Source of the DNA: Paenibacillus baekrokdamisoli
GTDB taxonomy: Bacteria > Bacillota > Bacilli > Paenibacillales > Paenibacillaceae
DNA length: 64,000 nucleotides
Direction: 5' to 3'
NCBI RefSeq assembly: GCF_003945345.1
Contig: NZ_AP019308.1
Span: 2,356,001 to 2,420,000 of the forward strand
Position 1 is the first letter of the stretch. Each line of letters starts with the position of its first letter. Shown here one piece after another: positions 1 through 8,982 of the stretch. Below the pieces are notes generated by a model, which worked only from the letters and a program-made list of their open reading frames with translations, was not told where the DNA came from and did no database searches. Position numbers and translations under genes: made by a program.

Positions 1-404
1 ACAGCCAGCCCTGCATTATTATCAAGGGGATCACAGCCCTCAATCATGTTCGCTTGTCTGCGATTGCTCTCCACCATGTGAATGCCGCGGCTGGAGAATA
101 AAGCTTCAATTTTGACCATGGAAGGCTCGTGAATATGTATCGGTCTATTCAAATACTCAGCGAGTGCATCTTTCGTCAAATCATCTAATGTTGGCCCAAG
201 ACCGCCCGTGAACATAATCAAATCAGCACGTGTTCGCGCAAGCTCTATGGCCTGACGAATCCGCGCCGCATTATCTCCAACAACCGTTTGAAAATAAACG
301 TCAATTCCTAGCTCAGCGAGCCCTTGAGACAAATAAGTCGCGTTCGTATTCACCGTTTGCCCGAGTAAAAGTTCAGTTCCTACAGCAATAATTTCAGCAC
401 GCAT
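1..404 (-). CDS. cinA: CinA-family protein (N-terminal part)
   Basis: Only the first ~134 codons lie in the window; the gene continues past the left edge. The N-terminus MRAEIIAVGTELLLGQTVNT is the typical start of the molybdopterin-binding (MoCF-like) domain of CinA, a competence/damage-inducible protein whose family includes ADP-ribose pyrophosphatase and NMN-deamidase activities. The ATG at 404 follows an AGGAGCT ribosome-binding site. It lies 92 bp downstream of pgsA, as in Bacillus, where recA usually follows. The C-terminal deamidase domain is not visible, so its presence cannot be judged. Confidence 0.93.
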   Translation of the reverse strand, partial: MRAEIIAVGTELLLGQTVNTNATYLSQGLAELGIDVYFQTVVGDNAARIRQAIELARTRADLIMFTGGLGPTLDDLTKDALAEYLNRPIHIHEPSMVKIEALFSSRGIHMVESNRRQANMIEGCDPLDNNAGLA

Positions 405-496
405 CCCAACAGCTCCTATTCGATGTTGTCAATAATATTGAAAAGCACCATGCCTCCAAATAACGAAGGAATGATGCTCGCTTGTAAAAAACCTGC

Positions 497-1084
497 TTAT
501 TGTCCCGTGAGCGGGATAAGATTCTTATTCTTAACAAAATAATCAATACCCGAATAGACCGTAATAAGTGCCGCCGCATAACTGGAAATGAGATCAAACG
601 GAATATGCAGGAAGGCAAAAGGGAAATTATTCAACAGCAATACAATAATCATTGTGATTTGAACAGCTGTTTTCCATTTCCCCCATTTACTCGCAGCCAG
701 TACTGTACCTTCTAGCAATGCAATTTGCCTAAGGCCTGTGACCGCGAACTCTCGGCTAATGATAACAATAGCAATCCACGCATCCAGTTTAGCCATATCT
801 ACAAGAGAAATTAGAACAGCTGCCACAAGAAGCTTATCAGCCAAAGGATCTAAAAGCTTTCCCAAATTAGTGACGATTTTTCTTTTACGTGCAATATAGC
901 CATCGAGACCATCCGTACTTGCTGCGACTATAAAAACAATCGCAGCTAGAATCTGATTCCAAGTAATCGAGAAATCAGAGCCTGATATTGTCAGTGGCTT
1001 CAAATTAACATTGATAAGAAGCAAAACCATAATAATGGGCACTAAAAAAATACGGATGAGCGTAATTCGGTTAGCTATATTCAC
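497..1084 (-). CDS. pgsA: CDP-diacylglycerol--glycerol-3-phosphate 3-phosphatidyltransferase
   Basis: A 195-residue integral membrane enzyme that makes phosphatidylglycerol phosphate, the committed step to phosphatidylglycerol. The CDP-alcohol phosphotransferase signature D-G-x2-A-R-x8-G-x3-D-x3-D is complete (D61, G62, A65, R66, G75, D79, D83). Several hydrophobic segments surround it, and length is normal for the family. The start overlaps the rimO stop by 4 nt, so the two genes are translationally coupled. The position between rimO and cinA matches the conserved Firmicute order. Confidence 0.96.
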   Translation of the reverse strand: MNIANRITLIRIFLVPIIMVLLLINVNLKPLTISGSDFSITWNQILAAIVFIVAASTDGLDGYIARKRKIVTNLGKLLDPLADKLLVAAVLISLVDMAKLDAWIAIVIISREFAVTGLRQIALLEGTVLAASKWGKWKTAVQITMIIVLLLNNFPFAFLHIPFDLISSYAAALITVYSGIDYFVKNKNLIPLTGQ

Positions 1085-2409
1085 GCTAGCCCCTCCCCGG
1101 ACATATCAAACTCGAAGGCATGCGTTATCCGCACTCTTTGAATTTCGCCGATACCAGCCGTACAGTTTGATATAAAGACTTCCCCGTCGATCTCAGGAGC
1201 ATCATAAGGGGAACGACCGATGTAGACATCGCTTCTTCCATCATAACGCTCAACAAGCACATCGATTTCACTACCGATATGTTTGCCACTATTATACTTG
1301 GATACTTCGCGTTGAATCTCCATTAATGTGTTGGAACGCCATTCTTTCACATCGTCTGGAACTTGGTTAGGAAGACGTACCGCCGGTGTATCTTCTTCAT
1401 TGGAATACGTAAACACACCCAGACGATCAAACTTCATTTCTTTAACAAAGTCGCACAACCGCTCAAAATCCTCATCGGTTTCACCAGGAAAACCTACAAT
1501 AATTGACGTTCTTAGCGCTACGTCAGGTATGCTTGCGCGAATCTTGGCAACTAGTTCCCTCGTATCCCGTTGGCGACCTGGACGACGCATACGCTTCAAG
1601 ATTGAGTCTTCACTATGCTGAAGCGGCATGTCAATATAATTGCAGACCTTAGAATTGGTTGCGATGGTTTCAATCAGCTCATCTGTGAAAAAGCCTGGGT
1701 ATGCATAATGTAATCTTACCCATGCGATACCTTCTACTTCACTCACTCGATTGAGCAGCTCTGGAAGCATAAACTTATCGTACAAATCCGTTCCGTAATT
1801 GGTTGAATCCTGAGCAATTAGGCTAACTTCCTTGACGCCTTGATCAGCGAGCATTTGTACTTCAGCGATAATCGATTCTATAGAACGACTACGGAAATTA
1901 CCGCGCATAATCGGAATCGAACAGAATGTACAAGCATTATCACAGCCTTCTGCGATTTTGACATAAGCGGTGTAACGCGGCGTCGTTACAAGACGAGGCA
2001 GCTTCTGATCATAGTCAAATACCGGGTTCCCAACCTTGACCGGTTTCTTGCCGCGAAGTGCTTCATCGACGATGTCATTAATATGATGAAAGTCACCCGT
2101 ACCTACAATTCCATCGATCTCGGGCATCTCTTCCATTAGTTGTTTCTTGTAACGCTGCGTTAAACAGCCCGACACAATTAGTGCTTTGAGTCTTCCGGTC
2201 TGCTTAAACTCTGCCATATCCAATATGGTATTCACAGATTCCTCTTTTGCAGCATCAATAAAACCACATGTATTCACAATGATAACTGTAGCGTCATCCG
2301 CCTGATCGACTAACTGGTAGCCACGTTCATTAATAAGACCCGACATAATCTCCGAATCAACAAGGTTTTTCTCACAGCCTAATGTTACAACTTTTACTCG
2401 TTCAGTCAT
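1081..2409 (-). CDS. rimO: Ribosomal protein S12 methylthiotransferase RimO
   Basis: A radical-SAM enzyme that methylthiolates an aspartate of ribosomal protein S12. The N-terminal UPF0004 domain carries three cluster cysteines (C12, C48, C82). The radical-SAM motif CxxxCxxC is at C156, C160 and C163 (GCDNACTFCSIP), and the last ~65 residues form a TRAM RNA-binding domain. At 442 residues it has normal length. MiaB is the close paralogue; the YNxxP-free N-terminus and the neighbourhood favour RimO. It overlaps pgsA by 4 nt at its 3' end. Confidence 0.94.
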   Translation of the reverse strand: MTERVKVVTLGCEKNLVDSEIMSGLINERGYQLVDQADDATVIIVNTCGFIDAAKEESVNTILDMAEFKQTGRLKALIVSGCLTQRYKKQLMEEMPEIDGIVGTGDFHHINDIVDEALRGKKPVKVGNPVFDYDQKLPRLVTTPRYTAYVKIAEGCDNACTFCSIPIMRGNFRSRSIESIIAEVQMLADQGVKEVSLIAQDSTNYGTDLYDKFMLPELLNRVSEVEGIAWVRLHYAYPGFFTDELIETIATNSKVCNYIDMPLQHSEDSILKRMRRPGRQRDTRELVAKIRASIPDVALRTSIIVGFPGETDEDFERLCDFVKEMKFDRLGVFTYSNEEDTPAVRLPNQVPDDVKEWRSNTLMEIQREVSKYNSGKHIGSEIDVLVERYDGRSDVYIGRSPYDAPEIDGEVFISNCTAGIGEIQRVRITHAFEFDMSGEGLA

Positions 2410-2485
2410 TATAATCCCCCAAATTCCTGCGTAAAGCTATCTTAACAAGTATAATACAAGGCCCAAACGGTGTCAAAATAGGAAA

Positions 2486-2527
2486 AAGTCCCACCTTTCG
2501 CTCTTCGAGCGCTGGATAGAGGGACTT
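2486..2527 (-). terminator. Intrinsic terminator after yajQ
   Basis: AAGTCCC and GGGACTT form the outer stem, with an inner CGCTC/GAGCG stem around a GAA loop. A run of T follows on the minus strand. It lies ~20 bp after the yajQ stop. Confidence 0.8.
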
Positions 2528-2547
2528 AAACCATCCTAAATGAAGCA

Positions 2548-3039
2548 CTAGCGATAGTTCGTAAACTGCAATTCAATCTTTAGATCCTCCGCACGAAGCA
2601 GATTCATAACCGCCTGAAGATCGTCGCGGCTCTTGCCAGTGACACGCACTTGGTCACCTTGCGTTTGGCTTTTCACTTTGAGCTTGGAGTCACGAATGAG
2701 AATGTTGATCTTTTTTGATATATCCTGCTCGATACCCTGCTTCAGTGTAATACGCTGTCTAACGGTACCCGCAGAAGCCGACTCCACTTTACCATATTCC
2801 AGGTTTTTAATGGGAACGCCACGCTTTACCATTTTAGTCTGGAGCACGTCGATAACACTCTTCAATTTGTAATCATCGTCCGAGATGACTACAAGCTCTT
2901 CTTTCTCGATCGTAATACTACTCTTGCTGCCTTTAAAGTCAAATCGGCTTTCGATTTCCTTCTCAGCTTGAGAGACCGCGTTGATTAACTCCTGCATATC
3001 TACCTTTGACACAATATCAAATGAACTTTCTGAACTCAT
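2548..3039 (-). CDS. yajQ: YajQ family nucleotide-binding protein
   Basis: A 163-residue protein covering the whole UPF0234/YajQ family, a two-domain fold. Members bind nucleotides; some Xanthomonas members bind cyclic di-GMP. The N-terminus ([18 protein letters not shown]) and the FDFKGSKS segment near residue 34 are diagnostic. It is probably monocistronic: terminators flank it on both sides, and a TATAAT-like -10 lies at 3079-3084, although its -35 is poor. The biological role in Firmicutes is not established. Confidence 0.92.
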   Translation of the reverse strand: MSSESSFDIVSKVDMQELINAVSQAEKEIESRFDFKGSKSSITIEKEELVVISDDDYKLKSVIDVLQTKMVKRGVPIKNLEYGKVESASAGTVRQRITLKQGIEQDISKKINILIRDSKLKVKSQTQGDQVRVTGKSRDDLQAVMNLLRAEDLKIELQFTNYR

Positions 3040-3105
3040 ACGTGTAGCAACTCCTTAATCATGTTTATCCTGTGACGTATTATAACCGATTCTTAGCGAC
3101 AAGAA

Positions 3106-3143
3106 AAGGCACCTTCCCCGCCTATAGCAGGAAAGATACCCTT
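3106..3143 (-). terminator. Probable terminator after rodZ
   Basis: An imperfect hairpin (AAGG-x4-CTTTCC against GGGAAG-x3-CCTT), then TTTTCTTG on the minus strand. It lies 22 bp after the rodZ-like gene and before the yajQ -10 candidate. The stem has bulges. Confidence 0.45.
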
Positions 3144-3164
3144 ACATGCAATAAATGAACGCCT

Positions 3165-4127
3165 CTAAGGAGTGGCAGTGTTTGTATCTGCTGGGGAATT
3201 AAGCTGCATTCTTCGAGGGCCTGTCTTATTCCCATCATCAATTAATACACCATCAACTGTGATTTCAACGACATTCGCATGCGCGACATTCAAATATACT
3301 GGCCCTTCAACCTCACGAGAAGCAACTTCGGTGTCCTTCAAAGTTTGAGTGAGGATGTATTTCCCACTTTTATTCTTCTCTTTAATACCTACCCAAGTGC
3401 TGCCTCCGGAGGTTTTGAACTCGATGGTATGTTTGCCAACTGGCGATACCTCATAATAGTCCGTTCGTCCTGATGTACGTTGAAGAGTAAGTGTCGTCTG
3501 AGTCACCACTTGGTCAGGCACAGTGGGAGGCGTAGGCGTTACAGTGCTTCCTGTTCCTGTTCCTGTTCCTGTTCCTGTTCCTGTTCCTGTTCCTGTTCCT
3601 GTTCCTGTTCCTGTTCCCGTATTTGGTTTAGTCGTCGTATTTCCATTGGTCTTATTACCTGTTGGAGGTGTTCCTGCATCAGGTGCCTTTGTCTGGTCGG
3701 TCATTTTGGTCTGATCCGCAGAATTCACCTTATCGCCTGGCTTAGCAATTGCATAGACGTAAACAAGAACAACAATTAATAGCAGAAAGGACCACATGAG
3801 CATACGGAAACCCCAACGGCTCAATCGATCGGACGATTGTGTCTGGGATCGGCGCGGTCGCTGAATGGGCTCTACGACCTGCTCAGGGACAGCTGACGGG
3901 ATTTCTTTCTGATACAATCGAAGGACTTCATCTGCATCTAGTCCTACCGTCTCTGAATAGTTTTTCACAAAAGCACGCACATAAAATGACCCCGGAAGTA
4001 CCTTGTAATTACCCTCTTCGATGGCTTCCAAATATCGTTTGCGTATTTTAGTCAATTCTTGAATGTCATCGAGAGAATAGCCTCGCTGTTCCCTTGCTTT
4101 ACGCAGCAAAGCACCCAAATCCGACAT
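3165..4127 (-). CDS. rodZ: RodZ-like HTH membrane protein
   Basis: A 320-residue orthologue of B. subtilis YmfM/RodZ, which links MreB filaments to the membrane during rod-shape morphogenesis. The N-terminal ~70 residues form an HTH_25 domain (LRKAREQRGYSLDDIQELT). A transmembrane helix lies at about 106-128, followed by a Thr/Pro/Asn-rich extracytoplasmic linker with an uninterrupted Gly-Thr run at 171-193. The C-terminal ~100 residues resemble DUF4115. The ATG at 4127 is preferred over an upstream GTG at 4133 because GGAGGTG precedes it at the right distance. It follows the DUF3388 gene by 17 bp, presumably in one transcript. Confidence 0.9.
   Translation of the reverse strand: MSDLGALLRKAREQRGYSLDDIQELTKIRKRYLEAIEEGNYKVLPGSFYVRAFVKNYSETVGLDADEVLRLYQKEIPSAVPEQVVEPIQRPRRSQTQSSDRLSRWGFRMLMWSFLLLIVVLVYVYAIAKPGDKVNSADQTKMTDQTKAPDAGTPPTGNKTNGNTTTKPNTGTGTGTGTGTGTGTGTGTGTGTGSTVTPTPPTVPDQVVTQTTLTLQRTSGRTDYYEVSPVGKHTIEFKTSGGSTWVGIKEKNKSGKYILTQTLKDTEVASREVEGPVYLNVAHANVVEITVDGVLIDDGNKTGPRRMQLNSPADTNTATP
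3550..3615. repeat. Hexanucleotide microsatellite (CCTGTT)11 within rodZ
   Basis: Eleven perfect copies of CCTGTT on the plus strand encode eleven Gly-Thr dipeptides in the linker of the RodZ-like protein. Because the unit is 6 nt, copy-number slippage would change linker length without shifting the frame. Confidence 0.97.
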
Positions 4128-4144
4128 GACCACACCTCCTCCTT

Positions 4145-4909
4145 CTAAAAGTCGTTAAATCCAGTTGTGAATGATTCGTATGAAATTTCCTCATCTGGTG
4201 TATTGCGCAGCTCAATAATATAATCAAAGGCGCTAATATCATAAGCTGATTCTTTAATAAAGATATCCGGATGTTCAATGACCTTTGTTGAAGGCATTGC
4301 CATAATTTCTTGCAGCAGTGCATGATGCTTCTCATTCGAGCGAATCGTGCTTACAATACCATCAATAATGAAAATATTGTTCGGATTCATCTCTTCATCA
4401 GAAAGCTGACTGCGCACCGTTTGACGAAGAAGTGTCGAAGAAACGAAAGCCCAGCGCTTGTTCGAGCATACACTGCCGGCAATAATAGATTCCGTCTTTC
4501 CTACCCGCGGCATCCCACGCAAGCCAATAACCTGATTTCCTTCACGCTTAAACACTTCTCCTAGAAAATCGACAAGCATACCAAGCTCATCCCGTGTAAA
4601 ACGAAATGTCTTCCGATCATCGGAATCACGTTCAATATAGCGACCGTGCCGTACGGCAAGAATATCAACAAGTTTAGGCTCGCGAAGCTTCAATACCGTA
4701 ATATTCTCAACCTTCTGCAGCATTCTACCGAGAATCTCGATCTTCTCATCATCGTTTGTTTGCAGAAGCATACCCCTTGTCCGGTTCTCAACGCCGTTTA
4801 TCGTTAAAATATTAACTTCGAGCATACCAAGCAGAGAAGCAATGTCCCCTAATAAACCTGGTCGATTCTTATGTATCTTATATTCCATATACCACTGTTT
4901 GTACTCCAT
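4145..4909 (-). CDS. ymfK: DUF3388 protein, YmfK-like
   Basis: A 254-residue protein matching B. subtilis YmfK (DUF3388), of unknown function. The N-terminal ~80 residues look ACT-like (MEYKQWYMEYKIHKNRPGLL, then an ILTINGVENRTRGMLLQ strand region). A P-loop-like region near residue 130 (GLRGMPRVGKTESI) suggests nucleotide binding, which is inference. The ATG at 4909 has AGAGGTG upstream; a longer frame to 4957 adds only a hydrophobic tail without a ribosome-binding site. A repeat of the dispersed family lies about 100 bp upstream. Confidence 0.88.
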   Translation of the reverse strand: MEYKQWYMEYKIHKNRPGLLGDIASLLGMLEVNILTINGVENRTRGMLLQTNDDEKIEILGRMLQKVENITVLKLREPKLVDILAVRHGRYIERDSDDRKTFRFTRDELGMLVDFLGEVFKREGNQVIGLRGMPRVGKTESIIAGSVCSNKRWAFVSSTLLRQTVRSQLSDEEMNPNNIFIIDGIVSTIRSNEKHHALLQEIMAMPSTKVIEHPDIFIKESAYDISAFDYIIELRNTPDEEISYESFTTGFNDF

Positions 4910-5009
4910 AAGGGCACCTCTCTTGAGGATTATAATAAGTGCGAGAACAAGTATCAAAAGATTATTCTACAATATTCGTCAAATTCCTGCAATCATGATA
5001 TCAAACATT

Positions 5010-5107
5010 CAAGAAGAAACGGCTAACGCCGTCCTTGGCGGCGAAGCAAGTTTCTTCCTTCTGAAATATAAGCAATGTATGGAGAAAACTTATACTTTCT
5101 TATATTT
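5010..5107. repeat. Dispersed double-hairpin repeat, copy A
   Basis: A 98-bp element with two inverted-repeat modules: GAAGAAAC...GTTTCTTC (5013-5057, with an inner ACGGC/GCCGT hairpin) and AAATATAAG...CTTATATTT (5064-5107). It is ~89% identical to copy B at 13788-13885. It abuts the ymfJ terminator. Confidence 0.9.
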
Positions 5108-5141
5108 GCAGAAAAGCCTCCGTTTCGGGAGGCCTTTCTGC
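5108..5141 (-). terminator. Intrinsic terminator after ymfJ
   Basis: A near-perfect hairpin GCAGAAA-GGCCTCC / GGAGGC-TTTTCTGC with a short loop. It starts 11 bp after the ymfJ stop, read on the minus strand. Confidence 0.8.
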
Positions 5142-5152
5142 AATGAAAAAGG

Positions 5153-5404
5153 TTACGATTTTTGTACAAGCTTTATCATTAGCCTTGCAATCGTTTTCCG
5201 TTCCTCTTCGTCGCCTACATCCCAAATTTCCTTTAGTGCACGCTGCTGCTCATTTTTGGGATCGACTTTCTCGTCTAGGAACGAACCGATCTCAAATGCA
5301 AGCTTAGCAATCGAATCCTCACTTAATCCGATGCTCTTGGCCTGTTCTACACGATCAGATAAAAATTGTTTCCATGTGTCAAAATTAGTAAGGACGGTTG
5401 ACAT
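5153..5404 (-). CDS. ymfJ: DUF3243 protein, YmfJ-like
   Basis: A small soluble protein of 83 residues matching the DUF3243 family (YmfJ in B. subtilis), whose function is unknown. Family hallmarks are the N-terminal NFDTWKQFLSDRVEQA and the C-terminal LKEIWDVGDEEERKTIARLM. The ATG at 5404 has a strong AAGGAGG nine bases upstream; the frame extends further, to 5449, without a ribosome-binding site. It is followed by a good terminator, so the upstream ymf transcript ends here and ymfK-rodZ is a separate unit. Confidence 0.88.
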   Translation of the reverse strand: MSTVLTNFDTWKQFLSDRVEQAKSIGLSEDSIAKLAFEIGSFLDEKVDPKNEQQRALKEIWDVGDEEERKTIARLMIKLVQKS

Positions 5405-5532
5405 GTCTTTGTTCTCCTCCTTCGCGTGTTGGCCGCTATTCGGCAACAACTATATTGTGCGCTCGGAGGTTTCTTATTATTCGACGATTATAACGAATAT
5501 AAAGTTTCAATACCAGCCTTTTCAAGGCTAGC

Positions 5533-6282
5533 TTATGTTAACCAACCGCCGTTAGGGCTGATGATCTGTCCCGTGATATAAGCGGACTCAGGAAGGGATA
5601 AGAAATAGACAAGTGAAGCAATCTCATCTGGCTTTCCGAATCGTCCCGCTGGAATTTCGGATTCGAGCGCATCCTTCTCATCCTTGTTAAGGTTGTCCAG
5701 CATAACCGTATCTACAGCACCAGGAGCTACTGCATTGACCGTAACGCCAGAAGGAGCAAGCTCTTTAGCCAAAGCTTTGGTGAATGCATTCATTCCACCC
5801 TTACTTGTTGAATAGAGAACCTCACAAGAAGCTCCTGATATTCCCCATATGGAAGAAACATTAATAATTCGACCAAAACGATTAGCGATCATTGCTGGCA
5901 TGAATAGCTGCGTACAGAGAAACATACCCTTCAGATTAATGGAGATCACATCATTCCAATCATCTTCCGTTACATCCGAGAGCATCCCATAATGAGCAAT
6001 ACCCGCATTATTCACAAGAATATCTGGAACCATACCACGCGCTTCCAGCTTCTCCCTCATTCGAATTAACTGCTCTCTCGAACGTAGATCAGCTGTCACT
6101 GTCATCACATTGGCTGCACCAAGACGCATGCAAGTACGTGCGGTTTCATTAGCGGCTTCATGAGCTTGATTATAATGAATGACGACATTCATACTTTCCG
6201 CGGCGAAGCGGCGTGCGATCGCCGCTCCAATACCCCGGCTTCCCCCCGTGATGAGTACCGTCATTTCTTTCAAGGTTTGCAA
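5533..6282 (-). CDS. ymfI: SDR-family oxidoreductase, YmfI/FabG-like
   Basis: A 249-residue classical short-chain dehydrogenase/reductase. It has the NAD(P)-binding TGGSRGIGAA at residues 12-21, NNAG at 91-94, and the catalytic Ser144, Tyr157 and Lys161 (YSTSK). The C-terminal NGGWLT is typical of FabG-like enzymes. Substrate cannot be read from sequence; 3-oxoacyl-ACP reductase is only one possibility. The likely start is TTG at 6282, directly after the ymfH stop and behind GAAGGA, so it is coupled to the M16 peptidase genes, as in Bacillus. Confidence 0.88.
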   Translation of the reverse strand: MQTLKEMTVLITGGSRGIGAAIARRFAAESMNVVIHYNQAHEAANETARTCMRLGAANVMTVTADLRSREQLIRMREKLEARGMVPDILVNNAGIAHYGMLSDVTEDDWNDVISINLKGMFLCTQLFMPAMIANRFGRIINVSSIWGISGASCEVLYSTSKGGMNAFTKALAKELAPSGVTVNAVAPGAVDTVMLDNLNKDEKDALESEIPAGRFGKPDEIASLVYFLSLPESAYITGQIISPNGGWLT

Positions 6283-7569
6283 TTAATGAGCGTCCTTCGC
6301 TACGATGGAGACTGCCATCCGGTCCCAATTGAAATGCTCCCGCATACGCTGATTGGTTTCTTCCAACGTGATGCTTTCATAAACCGGCAGCAAGCGGAAT
6401 AAATCAGTACCTCGGAACCGATAGCGAGTGAATTCGCTGGCTATTGCTTCAGGGGAGTTAAGCATACGAAGATAACCGCCAATTTTTTTTCTTTTCGTGC
6501 GTTCGAAAGCTGCCTCACTTAAGCCGCTTACCTTTGCTGACTCAATCGCTTCACGAAGTTTTTGCAGCAGCTCATCAGGATTCCTAGTTTCTCCACCAAT
6601 TACAGAAAAAGCATAATCCTCACTGCTGTTAAATTCATATCCAAATGAATCAGATATCAAGCTATCGTCATACAAGTCATTGTAGATTGGCGAGCTTGAT
6701 CCAAGTAAGGAGTCTAGCATAAGCTTAGTAGCAAGCTCCGTACGAAGCAGTTCATCCGGTCCCAGCTGCTGCCTGGTTTCCTTGAAGCCAATCATACATT
6801 TAGGAAGCGATACCGGTAAAACGGCTGTCTTGCGTGGTATCTTAACTGTGGCCGGTTCCGGGTCAAAAGATCTAGAAATGGGTCCTTGCGGCTCAAAGCT
6901 TTTCTTTGCTTGATTGTTCCGAACAAGAGCAATAACTTCATCCGGCTGTACGCCTCCAACGATAAACAAGAACATATTGGACGGATGATAAAAGGTTTCG
7001 TAACAGCTGTAAAGCGTTTCTTTATCAATTTGCCGGATCGATTCAGCCGTTCCAGCAATATCAATATGGATAGGATGCGTGTGATACATCGCATCAATCA
7101 GTCCGAAATAAACACGCCAGTCTGCATTGTCACGGTACATGTTGATTTCCTGCTCGATAATACCTTTTTCCTTCTCCACGTTCTCATCCGTGAAATAGGG
7201 ATTTTGCACGAAATCAATTAATGTTTCGAGATTCGCTTCAATCTGCTCCGTGGCCGAGAATAAATAGACCGTACGGTCAAAGCTGGTGAAGGCATTGGCA
7301 GAGGCACCTTGAGAAGCAAAGGTTGCAAAAATATCACCCGTTGGCTCCTCGAACATTTTATGCTCCAAAAAATGAGCAATACCATCTGGCACAGAGATCA
7401 GCTCCTGATCTCCAACAGCAAATCGATTATCGATAGAACCGTAACGGGTGGAAAAGGTTGCATAGGTTTTACTGAAGCCTGGCTTCGGAAGAACAACAAC
7501 CTCAAGTCCATTGGGCATTACTTCACGATATAGCGTTTCTTGAACGCCTGGATAAGCTAATGTTTCCAT
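6283..7569 (-). CDS. ymfH: M16 zinc peptidase, YmfH-like
   Basis: A 428-residue insulinase/pitrilysin-type metallopeptidase. The inverted zinc motif HxxEH is intact at H66-H70 (HFLEH), with the downstream metal-ligand glutamate in an EKGIIEQEINMYRDN segment around residue 140. It is the catalytically competent half of a two-gene M16 pair with the upstream gene, separated by 3 bp. M16 proteins of this type form heterodimers of active and inactive subunits (mitochondrial processing peptidase, AlbE/AlbF), and the same arrangement is inferred here. The substrate is unknown. Confidence 0.92.
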   Translation of the reverse strand: METLAYPGVQETLYREVMPNGLEVVVLPKPGFSKTYATFSTRYGSIDNRFAVGDQELISVPDGIAHFLEHKMFEEPTGDIFATFASQGASANAFTSFDRTVYLFSATEQIEANLETLIDFVQNPYFTDENVEKEKGIIEQEINMYRDNADWRVYFGLIDAMYHTHPIHIDIAGTAESIRQIDKETLYSCYETFYHPSNMFLFIVGGVQPDEVIALVRNNQAKKSFEPQGPISRSFDPEPATVKIPRKTAVLPVSLPKCMIGFKETRQQLGPDELLRTELATKLMLDSLLGSSSPIYNDLYDDSLISDSFGYEFNSSEDYAFSVIGGETRNPDELLQKLREAIESAKVSGLSEAAFERTKRKKIGGYLRMLNSPEAIASEFTRYRFRGTDLFRLLPVYESITLEETNQRMREHFNWDRMAVSIVAKDAH

Positions 7570-7572
7570 CCC

Positions 7573-8853
7573 TTACCCCTCCTTCTCATCGCGCAGAAAA
7601 TAAATCGTATCCAGCTCGGTTTTACGAGCTACAGCTGCAATTTGTTCCGCGGTAACTGACTGCACTTGCTCCATCAATTGTTCAGCTGTACGCTCACGTC
7701 CAGAGAGTATGGCATTGAAATCAAAACCGATCATTTCATTTGCTGAGTCTTGAATCTCGCGCAGATGATTGGCAATCATCGCTTTCGTCTGATTCATCTC
7801 AAGGTCACTGTAGGAGCCCGAGCGCATGCTTTCTAGCTGCTGCTGGATAATCTCTGTAGCACGGTCGAAATTCTCAATCTCGATGCCTGATTGAATCGTA
7901 CAGATCCCCTTATGACCATCCAATCGAGATGCAGCGTAATAAGCGAGACTTGCTTTCTCACGAACATTAAGGAAAAGCTTAGAATGTGGATAACCACCGA
8001 GTATCCCATTGTACATAAGTGCAGCAGGGTAATCATCGTCACCATATGATGTGTTGATGCGCAGGCCCATATTCAGCTTCCCTTGACTGACATCCATCTT
8101 CTCTATAATCGTCCTAACCTCTCGATCCGGCTTCTGAACAGCTGGCAGTGTATAGGAGGAAGGCTTGCCGCCTTTCATCTGAAAAGCTTGAGAAACCAAA
8201 TTTTTGACTTCTTCAAGCGTAGTATCCCCTACGACATAGAGGTCAAAGGAAGCTTGAGATAACCATTGTTGATAGGAATCGGTTAGAGACTGTGGTGTAA
8301 TCGCATCAATAGCATCAAGCTTCCCAAGCGGGTGCAGTCGATAAGGCTCATCCTGACACATTTCCTCTAAACAGCGCTCTGCCGCATATCGGATTTTATC
8401 ATTAATGATCGCTTCTAAACGTTTACGCAGCGTATCTTTCTCGGCATCCACATACTTCGAACGAAGTAAACCAGCCTCCATAGCAGGCTCAGTCAGCACT
8501 TCCCCAAGCAGCTTAAGTGAAGAGCTCAGAAGCGGTTGTTCAGACGAAACGAAACGATCATTGATGACATCCATTCTGAACTGGACGATTTGAGCATCAC
8601 CACGTTTGTATACGTCGAATCCGAAGCCAGCGCCGTACAAATCATCCAACCGTTCGCGAAAAGCAATGGTCTCCGGTGTTGAGGCTGTTCCGCGTCTTAA
8701 TACAAAAGGGATCAGGGCGACAGATGTCACCGTATCCTCTGCTAAAGGTAAACCAGCATATAAAGAAATAGAGAACGTTTTAAACCGTTGTGTAGGCATT
8801 ACGTGCAAACGAATGCGATCAATCAGCCCTCGTTCAAATCGGGATTTGGTCAA
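7573..8853 (-). CDS. ymfF: Inactive M16-family partner, YmfF-like
   Basis: A 426-residue M16-fold protein. The HxxEH zinc motif is absent: at the equivalent place the sequence reads ALIPFVLRRGTASTPET (about 46-62). It is therefore probably a non-catalytic partner of the YmfH-like peptidase encoded 3 bp downstream. The start is TTG at 8853 behind AAGGGGA. A strong terminator 90 bp upstream ends the SleB-type gene, so ymfF heads the ymfF-ymfH-ymfI-ymfJ transcript. Confidence 0.9.
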   Translation of the reverse strand: MTKSRFERGLIDRIRLHVMPTQRFKTFSISLYAGLPLAEDTVTSVALIPFVLRRGTASTPETIAFRERLDDLYGAGFGFDVYKRGDAQIVQFRMDVINDRFVSSEQPLLSSSLKLLGEVLTEPAMEAGLLRSKYVDAEKDTLRKRLEAIINDKIRYAAERCLEEMCQDEPYRLHPLGKLDAIDAITPQSLTDSYQQWLSQASFDLYVVGDTTLEEVKNLVSQAFQMKGGKPSSYTLPAVQKPDREVRTIIEKMDVSQGKLNMGLRINTSYGDDDYPAALMYNGILGGYPHSKLFLNVREKASLAYYAASRLDGHKGICTIQSGIEIENFDRATEIIQQQLESMRSGSYSDLEMNQTKAMIANHLREIQDSANEMIGFDFNAILSGRERTAEQLMEQVQSVTAEQIAAVARKTELDTIYFLRDEKEG

Positions 8854-8941
8854 GATTCGCGTCCCCTTCCGCTCAAGTTTATAAAGTCAATCTATTCCAA
8901 ATTGCTTTGATCTATTCCATTCTAACTGATCGGAAATGGAA

Positions 8942-8972
8942 GAAGCAACCCGCAGTGTTAGCGGGCTGCTTC
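8942..8972 (-). terminator. Intrinsic terminator after the SleB-type gene
   Basis: A 12-bp stem GAAGCAGCCCGC / GCGGGTTGCTTC (one G-T pair) around a 7-nt loop, read on the minus strand 10 bp after the stop. It is followed by a pyrimidine-rich stretch. Confidence 0.8.
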
Positions 8973-8982
8973 AGTGAGAGAG

